A stretch of 64,000 nucleotides of DNA, from assembly GCA_030490835.1 (NCBI GenBank), contig CM059971.1:36256012-36320011 (forward strand). Reading direction: 5' to 3'. The position numbers were made by a program, and so were the translations under genes. Shown here piece by piece: positions 49,901-60,516 of this stretch (the first letter of the stretch is position 1; each line of letters starts with the position of its first letter). The notes under the pieces were generated by a model. The model was given only the letters and a program-made list of their open reading frames with translations. It searched no databases and was not told the DNA's origin. Origin of the DNA: Annona cherimola. Taxonomy: Eukaryota > Streptophyta > Magnoliopsida > Magnoliales > Annonaceae.

Positions 49901-52900
49901 GTTTTTAAAATGTGAGAAAATGATGTGATATATGATAGGATAATGATGAGTAAAGAGAATAAAATTAAAATAAATAGGTTAGTTGTATGGGTAGTTGTGT
50001 AGAAATGATTAAAAGGTAGGGTAATTGTGGGTGTGTTTGACAATAGTAAAAAAATGTCAAGTTAAAACTTTTCAATTTAAAACTTTTCACTCTCCATAAC
50101 TACCCTATTTTTTAATTATTTCTTCACATTTCCCTATACAACTACCCTACTTTTCAATCACTTCTACACAACTATCCATAAAACTAACCTATATAGTTTA
50201 ACTTTATCCTATTTATTCTTCACATTACCTCTATCATATCACATCATTTGACAACTTTTACTCTCTAAAACTTTTCATCAAAAGTTTTATCCATTCCCAA
50301 ACACACCCTGTATAGGAAAATATGAAAAATAATTTTAAAAGGTAGTTGTGAAGAGTAACAAGTTTTAAATTGAAAAGTTTTTGTTGAAAAGTTTTCATCC
50401 TAACCAAGCACACTAATAAAATATTAATTGATTGCAAAAATATGCTTGGAAAAAATTTTTGATGTATTAATGTTAAAAATAAACATGTAAAGATTAAAAT
50501 ATCGAAGGGAAATCTAGGTTGGTGCCAACTTTCAAACAATAAGTGGTCAAAGAATATAATTTTTTTCGAAATTATTAAAAATCGGTTTGTGACCATATGT
50601 TTTAAAGAATGTAGAAGTTAATTTATATAACTTCACCCAATCCTTACCCCAAATTTCAGAAATCAGTTTGCATTTCTTCACCAACTTGACTCTAGCAACC
50701 AAACAAGTGGTCCTAACCCACCATAAATTTGGGGCTGGGTTTCAGTTGGCCCAAACCAAGTGCACCCCTAGAATAACTGGTAACCAAATGAATATCAAAC
50801 CATCCATCCAATAAAATGAACACTTGCTCAAATAAGCATTACCAGAACACCAGTCTTACCAATAACCCCACGCCCATCGCTTCCTGCAGCATTCCAGACT
50901 CTCCAAAATGGCTGACAAAAGAGGCAAGAAATTTTCATGAAATAAATCAGAGCTGCAGAAAGAGAATTCTTATCCTTCATTCACCATCCTAAAGCTCATA
51001 TTATCAGAGAGAACAGAAATGCAAACAAAGAAAAGAAACAAATAGAGTACCAGAACAGGTGATGCTAAAGTAATCAACTATGTAGCACTTATAGAATCAA
51101 AGAAAATCAAACAGTGAAACTTCAACTACATTTGCACATTTTAACTTGCATAGTCAACTGTCCAAATTGACAGTGTTCACCTTATAATAATAGGCAGCAA
51201 ATCAGAATCTATGAAATAAAAGAAAAACATAAAAATATCAAATCTAATAAAAAATGTATACTGTCAATTATGTGCATATTGTGTTCATTCATATAACTAC
51301 TCGTAACATCATGAATACAATTATTTGGTTAAATAACAAAACCAATATCAATAATTTCAGATTAAAAAAAAACCCTCAGATTAATTTATCTTCTGAAATC
51401 CATGTCGTTTCTTATTCATTTTTGGCAGGTGTGGAGGTCTGAAATGGGTTGGACAGAGACATGCGCACATAGATTATATTTTGCATTGATTGTTAAAATA
51501 GTAAAATGTGGAGAAATTCTGACAAAATACCAATAAATAATACATGGGGAACTGTAATGCAGAAGGAATCATCGGATTGTAATATGGATGGAGTTGTCAT
51601 AAGTTTTTTTAGAAAACTCTAATGAAGGCGTTGATTGAACTAGTCCCAAAATAGGTGTTAGTCTAGGTGTTTGAACAAGAACCCGATTAACATGATTTAA
51701 CCGCATAATTCAGTGGCAAATTTTAGGTCGGATATTTCAACAAACTCATGATGACAATCAGAACCAATGGCTAAGGAATGGAATGAAAATCATCATAGAC
51801 CTAAATGTATGCTAAGAAAACATAAGAATCAGAGAATACAGGAAAACCATGAATGAAAGATTCTCATGAAAAATACATATACCACACAATTAATTATGAC
51901 AAGTGTCATGCCAATCTGTCCTGGTGAGCTCAAGCTAAAGCAGGAGAAGCTCTTCTCAATTTATAGACTTTACAAGTGGTAATCTTGAAATTTTTAAGCA
52001 GTGGATGGGCATTAAGATGAGGTAGACAAAGCCCGAACATGTTTTTACCTTGAAACAGACACTCATTAGTTAGTTTTCCTTGAAAGAATTAGCAATCTAA
52101 ACAAGCAGTGGCTGCATCTGGCACGAAACAATTTCTTACCAGGCAAGTGACCTATTATTTGCAAATTGGGTGCTCTACCTCGGTAGAAAAACAGTTACAA
52201 ACCAGGTAAGTGCAACCACTGGCAGCAAAATGCCTCATTTCTGGGCAATATCCCCTTCAAAATTGAATCCCTCTCAAAAAGAAAATTGAGTAAGAAGAGA
52301 AATGTTGGTCTTGATTTCATCGGATTCTTGCAGTAAGAAGTAAGTAGATTCTCTTTTCTTCTGTAAATCTTCTTCATCTGTCAGTATTCATCTTGTTGCA
52401 TCTTCTTTCTGCCATGCTACCTACCAACCCACTGTTGGGAACCAGGATCCCACTACATGCTTACATGACTACACGCTTATCCACTGTCAGGATCCCACCG
52501 CATGCCTACACGGCTACACCACTACTCAAATCTCACCTTCTTGCTTCTTCCTATGGATCTTCTTATTCTTTCTTGTTGCAGATTTTTTATTGCTGCTTCT
52601 TCCTGTCATTTTAATCTGTCGATTGCTAAATCCCTTGAAAAATGCCTTGCTGCTGATTTTTTATGCTGATTTTTTTTATTCTATTTGCTAGATGCTTTAA
52701 ATTTTGAAAAATGCCAACTGCCTACCTGCGGGCTTGCTGCATATTTATGAAATCTAATGCAGAGCATAACTGTTTTATTTATTTACTTATTTTTTATATT
52801 GGATTGCTGTTAGTCATTTATTATGGGCAATGTTTGATGGTATCATCTTAATTTTTTTTTCTGGACATTAATTTGCTGAATTGGAATTTGCAAATGTTAT

Positions 52901-55900
52901 ATGGTAGGTTTGAATTGTCTTTATGAATAATGACTTTACTCCTGACGATTGTAATTTAGGATGTATTTACCTTGTGAATAGTACTTTTACTTTCTACTTA
53001 CTAGATTTAGTCACTATTATGGAGCAAAGTTTATATTAACATGGGTCATACTTTAACCAGGCCCACACCTTGCTTGTGTGCCTTGCACCTCAGACAACTA
53101 TGATTGTAATGTCATTAGACGCCATAAGCATAGAAGATCAGATTCACTGCCTAAATGACATTAGATTCCACGAGCTAATTAGCATAATATAATAACTGTC
53201 TAGAAAAGGGGAAAAAAAACAAGTAGATGTTTTAATCACGGTTAGTAGTAGATTAATCATTTACATATTATTTGCACATTTCTTCATAGAAAATCAAACT
53301 CTAAGATGGTCATTTCATCTTATATGTCTCATAGCTTTCTAGATAGCATTACATAAAAGAGTAGGCTAGAGGGTAACTTAAAACAAGAGAGTGAATAAAA
53401 TAGAATTTCAAGGCAGTCCACAGAATACTTCATGTTGATTAAATATAATTAGAACATAAAAAGAGACCAAAAAACAGACCTTTATAAGTCGATTCTTATG
53501 ATAAACGTTGAAGCCTTGAACATCAATATGATTCTTTGCATCTTTCACAAAACCAATCGTCACTTCAGCAACCATCTAATGTCAAGGCAGGATGAAGAGC
53601 ACTAGGGATCAGTAATTTTGGATTTAAGAAAAACAAAAGATAAATATTTGCACCCAATGATAGGAGTAGAAAGCAGTACATTTGGATCCTTTGGAACCCC
53701 ATCAGATACTGCTTGTGGCCTGTAAGTAACCTTTTGTCCTAGCATCATATCATTGACGATGTTGTGGTACTCAACATCCTTGCCACGAAGGATGATTCTA
53801 AAGCTAGGTGGTGGTCTGAGATAAAGAATTGATGCATAACTCTGCACATAATGAGAAAGAAAATGTAAGGTTGAAACACCACTTTCTAAGTTTCAAAGAA
53901 CAGATTTTAAACCATATATAAGTTATCTCCTCTTAATGTGAATATAAGGTTCAGTTCCTTGAGTGCAAACTGTGGTTCATATCAAAAATTAAATGCCATT
54001 TATCTGATATATCATCTCATATTTCAAAAATTATTTTGATCGATAATTATTTTTGTAATCCATGTGATATACTTAATACATCTGAACCATCCATATCTTA
54101 GCCAAATGAAGTGTTTAATAAATATTAAGGGTGTGTTTTTGAAGTGATAAAACTTATGAGACAAAAAGTTTTTCATGTAAAAGTTTTTGAAATGAGAGAA
54201 AATATGTGATATAATGGGGTAATGATGAGGAGTAAAAAGAATAAAGTTAAAACAAATAGGATAGTTGTAAAGGTAGTTGTGCATAAATGATTAAGAAGTA
54301 AGGTAATTGTACAGGAAGATAAATAATTAATTAAAAAATAAGATAATTTTGGAAAGTGAAAAGTTTTAGTTTGAATTTATTTTTTTTATTTTTTTTTTTT
54401 TTTTTTGAGGATTTGGTTTGAAAAGTTCTAAGTGTAAACAAAACGCACCCTAAAACATTCCAAATTTCAATAATATTAAATCGTATGGTTCGCAAGTGTT
54501 GGATCCTAAGTGCCTACAGTAATTCCAATAATTATGTTGAGCCATACTCCTAATCAGTAATCTGTTCAATATGTTCTCCTCCAAGCCCAGGCTTTTGTCT
54601 CTAACTCAAAGGGGATTGAATGTCTGGTAGGTTTGGCTCATCTAGTAGAACCCTAGAATGTCTACAAGGCATCTCGCTGTGGGCCATATGTGTAGATTGC
54701 CAAAAGTTGATGACTCAGAGCTCTTATTCAGGAGTGACATCAACTGTGTGGGTCTCCATACCACCTTCCCACAATGCCAAATTGTTTGTTAGCCTAGATA
54801 ATTTCAGGACAAAAGAACTCCTAAGGATTATTATACACAAAAGTTGCCTCATGATAGGTATACGTTTTATGAATGATGCACCATTCGGAGAATCACCAAC
54901 ATGTATTTATATCAGATTGATATTGGCCTTATTTATAAGCAATTAGTTTTGCTTGGTGGACTCCGTTCTTAGAGATTAAGGGCATAGTTGTGAAATTTGG
55001 GCCTAGGTGAATGCTACAAAAGGTGCTGGTTGTTCGTCTTAAGTTGGCTGGGGCAAGGCATTATCCAAATAACAAGGCATGTACCCAAGTGCCTTTATGA
55101 ATTGACACAACCTTTTTTTTGTAGAAACAGAGCATGCTATTCATGCTAATAACTTCAAAATTAAGCTCAATCGTTTGTCATCCTTTGCAATAATGAAGTT
55201 AATCAGTGCTTTTTTAGTGCCTTTGTTATCATTGAAATGTTAAGTGGTTCAATCAACACAATCCTTAATGATGCTATTGCTTCAGGTTTGGAAGTGAGAG
55301 AATCATGTGTATCTAAGTTGTTCATTGTATGATTAGAATATTAACCAAATCAAATTCCTTATGCCCACCCTTTACATCCAATAGTTGATGGCTTTCCAAT
55401 AAGCTAGCCCTCTACATATGCTTTTTTTTTTTTAATTGTGCCCTCTACATATGCTCTAATTGGGTAACTAGCTGAACTAAATGGCTAAATTAATGGAGAG
55501 ATTGAACACAATGATTTAGTTTGAATTCTAATGCATAGTGAAGTGAAACGGTGCTAGAAATGTTAATTAACAAGATAGATTTTGTGCTTGCATAAACAAT
55601 TTTTTTTGAAAAAAATCCAGATTTAAAACCCAAGTTTATCATCCTTCCACTTAATAAACAATCCCAATTCATAAGTAACCATGAAGTCAGGTATTGTGAA
55701 CTTAATTAGAGAAATTAGATCAAAACAAATCGTAATGTAAGAGTTTCGCAAATAACAAAGTGACTAGAGGATCTAATATTGGTTGCATTTTTGGCATCCC
55801 TGATGAATTAGGGAAAGAAACGATTCCAGTAGAATACCCCCCAATAGGATCTTAAAGACAAACATAAAAGAGTAAAACAAGACAAGTCAGTAAACCCTAA

Positions 55901-58900
55901 AAAATAAAAGCACATTTGAATCTTTCTTTCAAAAATGAATTTGTGCATGCAATTTATCGGGAAATTTGCGTCATACCCCCTCTAAGTTTGCATATTAGCA
56001 TATTAGACCCTATTAAATTTCATCATTTGCATTTTAAACCCTCCGCCCTAACGCCGTCTGTCATGCACCGTCTGGTCATATGCAATGACGAAAATATTCC
56101 TCAATAAAAACAAAATCACAGCAGCTAGCCCATTCCCTTGACAACGTGAGCTGGCTTTCTTCCCTTTCTCGGCTCCCCACCGCCTCCGCAGCAGGTCCTC
56201 TACCACTACCTTTTCGACTCTCTATATCGATCCAACCTTCTCAATTCAGATTCCAAGCCCGCATACGATCTACACAATGATGTAAAACACATTTCTCTCA
56301 TATCTCTGCAGCAGAACTATGGGCAATGATGATCCTCTTCCCCCGCCTTCTGCTAGATCCGCACGTTATTCCCTGTCGACGGATTCTTGCCCGATTTGGA
56401 GTTTTTCCCACCAGACTGCAATGTTGTCACTAGAAGATTCGTGTTCGATGCCTCCAAAATAGCAGCGCTGAAAAGCAAAGCAACCAAGCTAGAGCATCCG
56501 ATGCGACACGAAGCATTGTCTGCGCTCATCTGGTGATGCCTGGCGAAAGCAAGCGGTGGCCGAGAACAGGACTTCGTTGCATTCCTTTCAGTGCATCCAG
56601 TGAACTCGCGAGGTCGGATGGTACCGCCACTTGCTGATAATTCATTTGGAAATTTTATCGCGGTCGCTTCGGCAACCGCAACAATGGAAGAACTTCTGGA
56701 GGGACTACAGGTGGGTCAAGTAGAAAGGAAGATAAGGGGTGTAATAAGGAAGATTGACGGGGACTACATAAAAGAGCTGCAAAGGCCAGATGGGGTTTGG
56801 AAGCACATGAAAAGAGCCTCGCTAGGTGAGGAAGGGGCAGTTGAGAAAGATGGGAATGGCGCCAGTGGTGGTGTACTGTGCTGTAAATTCAGCAGTTGGA
56901 CTAGATTTCCCTTTTATGAAGCTGATTTTGGTTGGGGTAAGCCCACATGGGTTAGTACCATCTCTTTTCCAATAAATTATATGATGATTTTCCTGAGCAC
57001 CAGTTCGGTTGATGGCGTTGAAGCCTGGGTGAACTTGGAAGAAGAAAAGATGGCGAAATTTGTGTAGGATGAAGAGCTACTTTCCTTTGTTTCCCGTCCT
57101 TCCGTTTATTAATTGAGTTCCACTTTGGAAACTCTTTAATTTGGCAATGAATTCTCATCTCTTTTGGCTCGCCATTTCAATTTTATTGTGTGGATCATTT
57201 ATACTTGTATGCTATATATACATACGCTCTATTTTGTTATTTATGATTTCTTCACTTTAATTTGCATGTTACTGAAAGAGGGCAATTAAATGATGTCCAT
57301 TCATAAGCTGTTAATTCATAAGGCTATTAAAGATGGGACGGCTGAGTTTCGCATGAGTTGCTCCCAATACGTAACCCCAAATGAAAGCCTTAGTCATTGA
57401 TGAAATTCAACAAGTTATTAAAAATTCGTATTATATGAGTTTTATAACATCTTATTGGGCTTAACGGGCTTGATGGTGTGTTAGCATCCAGGAAGGGAAG
57501 AAAGCCAGCTCACGTTGTAAAGAGAATGGGCTAGCTACTATGATTGTTTTTATTGAGGGGTATTGTCATCATTGCACACGACCAGACGGTGCATGACAGA
57601 CGACGTTAGGGCGAAGGGTTTAAAATGCAAATGATGAAACTTAATAGGGTCTAATATGCTAACACGCAAACGTCGGGGTCTAAAATGCTATTAAGCAAAC
57701 TTAAGAGGGGTATGGCGCAAATTCCCCCAATTTATCTTACACTTATGTTGACACGGAAAAGCATTCTAATTGTGCTTTTTTGATATTTTGATTTGAAATG
57801 AAAAACATCCATGGATTTTTAATGTGTAAAGAGGTCTGACGCTCGCAATTTTGTCACATCATATGATGCCCCATTAGCTACAATGAATTGCATAAGCATG
57901 TATGATTGCATGTATCATTCTTACTGTGCAAATGCATAGTCAAACTAGGTCGGTGATAACATGATCAATGACCAAGGGATTGTGGATATTGTGAAAACTC
58001 ATTAGAACATAGCGTGCCTACACAGCAAAAAATAAATGTAACAATTCCTAAGCATATAAGGAATGTGCATGACACATGAAAATTTGCATATATAGAATAC
58101 AATGAGAATGAATGTTTTTTGATCTTGAACACTTACGTGATTACATGGTGCTTATGGCCAATACTAATTAAACTGTATTTTAGGAGAACAGTTTACTTAA
58201 AGCATGCTCAAGTATGAAACAAAAGTCCTATATAACAACAGAGAGTCAACAAGAAAAAATGCTAGGTGGACAAAGCAAGGGTTGAATTTGAGTTATGTTA
58301 AATTTCAATCAATGTACTTCATAAGAAATCTAGATGATTGTACGTATGTGTGGATTTTGAAATGCTTGTAACATAGTTTAAGTAGGGTTATTTAATCTTC
58401 TCAATTCTCCTTTCCTTACTTTTAGAAAAATTAGATCTTGGGATTGAACTTGAACAGGTATTTAACATCATCCACCTTAGCCATGATCCTGAGGATATGA
58501 TTTGGCAGCAAACCAGTTGTCCCAGTTACAACAGAAACTCCGCAGGATTTGGGTCTCAGCAGACGGGCAGAGATTTGGCATAAGGAATTAACTGGTATCT
58601 TGGATTGTGAGCATTCTTGGGAAAGAAAATATCATATGAATACAGTAACAAAAGCGATATCAGAGGACCAACAAAATGGCCATTTTCAGACAGTGAAGCC
58701 ATAAGCTTAGAGAAGAATACCAAAATATGGTATCAAGATATCATAGTTGCCTTTATGACTGAGTATAAACCAATTTTCCCTCTTCATATGATATTCATAT
58801 ACTCACAAATGATTGAAACCTGTTTATATGCTCATCAATAACCAGGCATTACAGTTAGCAAACACAAATCATGTCATTTGTACGATAAATTACTAAAATG

Positions 58901-59534
58901 TCTAAAAAATTGATAAATGTGCAAGAACCTTGTGGTCAATGAAACTTGCCTGATTCAGCTGCAAAGATTCACTTATGTACTTTATGCAAGAACAAAACCT
59001 GTTTACATCCATCATTTTTTTTTTTAATTTATAGGTTTTCACACTAAGATGCATGCACTGGAAATGACAATGCACCTTTAACTAGGGTGTCACGTGTAGT
59101 GAGGTATCCTCACCAATAACCAGGCATTACAGTTAGCAAACACAAATCATGTCATTTGTATGATAAATTACTAAAATGCCTAAAAAGTGAGAAACGTGCA
59201 AGAACCTTGTGGTCAATGAAATCAAACATGATTTGAGAAAAATAAACAAGAAGAAATCCATTGCCTGATTCAGATGTTGAGATTCACTTAGGTACTTTAT
59301 GCAAGATTCAAACCTGTTTGTATGCTCAAATTTCCATAAACAATAAAAAGACAAGAACATAGAAAAAGTAACTGGATGAAATTTTCTTTAACTAGAAAGA
59401 TTGAAATAAGACATAAAGCATGAAGATGCTACCCTCAGTGAATGCTGATATGTCAAGAAGTGCCTGGAATTAGGGAATTGCTTTGCCATTTCTATCTTCT
59501 TATCATCACGGTTCACACCTCTCAATTGAATGTC
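40983..59534 (-). CDS. MORC: MORC-family GHKL ATPase, C-terminal 470 residues (11 exons; 5' exons not in window)
   Basis: MORC ATPases compact chromatin and silence transposons with the RNA-directed DNA methylation machinery in the nucleus. Exons (minus strand): 59534-59433, 53841-53680, 53575-53480, 50911-50860, 49636-49525, 49431-49370, 49223-48757, 45032-44932, 44843-44768, 41586-41464 and 41042-40983. All junctions are GT-AG and phases agree. Family landmarks in order are GVNRDDKK, KQFPNSRHFLTYQHSLR, the transducer segment SYASILYL..FRIILRGK, VEYHNIVNDMM, VTIGFVKDAKNHIDVQGFNV, YHKNRLIKPFWRVWNAAGSD, GVLEANFVEPAHDKQGFERT and CHEVGYAPRR. A Ser/Lys-rich linker (residues about 200-350) and a Glu-rich C-terminal coiled coil ending ATIQELLEGA follow. 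The YAPRR-type core favours the MORC4/6/7 side over MORC1; this is inference. The ATP-binding exons are absent, so the gene either continues beyond 64000 past the gypsy insertion or is truncated. Confidence 0.93.
43701..43956 (-). mobile_element. Tourist-like MITE variant in MORC intron (256 bp)
   Basis: TSD ATA lies at 43698-43700 and 43957-43959. The termini GGGCGTCTATTTGCTAA and (complement of the right end) GGGTCCATTCGGTAACA are inverted. The interior is distantly related to the 23133 family (TTTTTCCATTTTCATCACTA, CACATCCCATCA). The rest of this intron (41587-44767) has no other feature I recognise. Confidence 0.7.
45183..45332. repeat. direct duplication in MORC intron
   Basis: Two copies of about 52 bp, 45183-45235 and 45281-45332, share the phrase AGCACAAGGCTGA and flanking similarity, with a period of about 98 bp. 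Confidence 0.7.
46946..47046. repeat. 43-bp direct duplication in MORC intron
   Basis: 46946-46988 and 47004-47046 differ at three positions, with a period of 58 bp. The shared core is CTTCCTGAGGATGACTACCA. Confidence 0.85.
47878..48662. repeat. ~125-bp direct duplication in MORC intron
   Basis: 47878-48000 and 48538-48662 align throughout, including ACATTTAACAAGCAAGATGA in both, but are diverged. The 538 bases between them have no recognised content. Confidence 0.75.
49864..50415 (+). mobile_element. Tourist-like MITE interrupted by a second MITE
   Basis: The outer element has ends GGATGCATTTGG and CCAAGCACACTA and TSD ATA at 49861-49863 and 50416-50418. It is split at 50028 by the inner element (50029-50308). 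Rejoining GGTAATTGT to ATAGGAAAATATG restores the order seen at 54129-54450. Confidence 0.85.
50029..50308 (-). mobile_element. Tourist-like MITE nested inside another MITE (280 bp)
   Basis: TIRs are GGGTGTGTTTG and CAAACACACCC, and TSD TGT lies at 50026-50028 and 50309-50311. It is in opposite orientation to its host copy. Sequence similarity to the 23133-23424 copy is high. Confidence 0.88.
52444..52524. repeat. short tandem duplication (about 45-bp unit) in MORC intron
   Basis: AGGATCCCACTACATGC at 52444 and AGGATCCCACCGCATGC at 52489 start two adjacent related units. The 2568-bp intron around it (50912-53479) otherwise shows no coding or transposon signature that I can name. Confidence 0.65.
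54129..54450 (+). mobile_element. Tourist-like MITE in MORC intron (322 bp)
   Basis: TSD TAA lies at 54126-54128 and 54451-54453. The ends are GGGTGTGTTTTTG and AAACGCACCC. It contains a poly(T) run at about 54382-54407 that lengthens it relative to other copies. Confidence 0.85.
55959..57727 (+). mobile_element. Pack-MULE-like element carrying a BAHD acyltransferase fragment (1769 bp)
   Basis: Long terminal inverted repeats, about 210 bp on the left (55959-56167) and about 235 bp on the right (57493-57727), start GGGAAATTTGCG and end GCAAATTCCCC. A perfect 9-bp TSD CAATTTATC lies at 55950-55958 and 57728-57736. There is no transposase between the arms, only host-gene sequence. Long TIRs, 9-bp TSD and a captured gene piece define a Pack-MULE. 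It sits in the 5.6-kb MORC intron, antisense to the gene. Transposition would need a MULE transposase in trans. Confidence 0.88.
56381..57067 (+). pseudogene. BAHD acyltransferase, C-terminal half, captured fragment
   Basis: BAHD enzymes transfer acyl groups from acyl-CoA to plant metabolites in the cytosol. From 56381 to 57067 one frame of 228 codons is open except for a single TGA at 56534-56536. Visible landmarks are RRFVFDASKIAALKSKA, EALSALIW, the motif-like NSFGNF, and DFGWGKP at 56924-56944 (the family motif is DFGWG), followed by DGVEAWVNLEEEKMAKF. The family is normally 430-460 residues. The N-terminal half with the catalytic HXXXD is absent, so no acyltransferase activity is expected. 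56280-56380 looks like further BAHD sequence in a shifted frame. The parent gene is elsewhere in the genome. Confidence 0.88.
58831..59330. repeat. ~180-bp direct duplication near the MORC exon at 59433
   Basis: 58831-59010 and 59109-59330 share ACCAGGCATTACAGTTAGCA and continue co-linearly to a common ACCTGTTT end. The second copy has about 45 extra bases. The two flank roughly 100 bases of unrelated sequence. Confidence 0.8.
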
Positions 59535-59700
59535 CTGCCATTCAAGGCCATATGCAGAAATAAAACATCTATTCGGAAAGGAAAATCATGAAATAACAAA
59601 GAGAAAATAATTCGCCATTGTGAATCATACAAGTATAGGGATGGAGTGATGAAAATAGAAAGCAATATTTCAAATCTGTCTATTCTAGGAGCAAGAATCT

Positions 59701-60126
59701 TGTAAAGGGGAAATAATCCTAGAATATTTTAGAAAATTTTATTGCAACATTTTTGCTATTTTTGAAAGATATTAGAAGCTTCTTAGGATATTTTAAAATC
59801 TATTTAAAATAAGCATGTATCTATTTTAGGTTTACTTCCTTAAAGTTTACTTAAAATATACAATTTTCTTTTCTAGAAAGATTTCATCTTTAATAATTTG
59901 CTAAGATTAGGTGGTATGTTCACCTATGAATAAAACCCTTGCAAGCTCTAAGAATCATCAGTTTTGAAAATTATAAACAAGTGTTTCTCTAGTTTTCCAT
60001 TCTAATTTCTCTTTTTCTTATCTTTCCCTTTATTCTTCTCCTCTTTCTATCTTCTTTCTTCTCTTTTCATCTCTTTCGAGGTTCCTTCCTCTTTCTTCTA
60101 TCTTCCTCTTCACTCGTCCTACGTCA
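59701..60126 (+). repeat. 5' LTR of the gypsy element (about 426 bp)
   Basis: It begins TGTAAAGGGG and ends CCTACGTCA, two bases before the PBS. The last 130 bases are extremely TTC/TCT-rich. The candidate 5-bp TSD on the left is AATCT (59696-59700), which can only be tested against the 3' LTR beyond the window. Confidence 0.6.
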
Positions 60127-60127
60127 A

Positions 60128-60139
60128 TTGGTATCAGAG
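60128..60139 (+). other. gypsy primer-binding site
   Basis: TTGGTATCAGAG follows the LTR end and is complementary to initiator tRNA-Met. Confidence 0.75.
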
Positions 60140-60516
60140 TCAAACCTAGTACTACTTTCTACCAATTTGTATTGTCGTTTTGCTGTCCACAAACTGCTGC
60201 GCCTACTGCTGCCATTACAACAACCTGCTAGTTATCGCAAAGATACTGCTAAGAAGTTGCTGAAATCACTTTCCTTTGCTGCATTACACTAAGATGTAGA
60301 ACACTTGAACTCACTTTTAAGTTATCTCCTGCTAAACTTGATAAGATTGGACCTTAACAGATACATTTTCTCTAGTTAAAAGTACTTAATTCATATCTGT
60401 TTTCAATCAAGTTCTTTTATTTTGAACGCTTAAAAAAAAATCATTCTTAGTAGTAAGTTTTTCCTATATCAACATAAGTTGAATTTTGAGTCATCATACC
60501 TACTAATGCTAAATTG

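Noticed and set aside
52393..52614. 73-codon open frame in MORC intron
   Set aside because: It covers the short tandem duplication at 52444-52524 and is Leu/Ser/Thr-rich; explained by the repeat.
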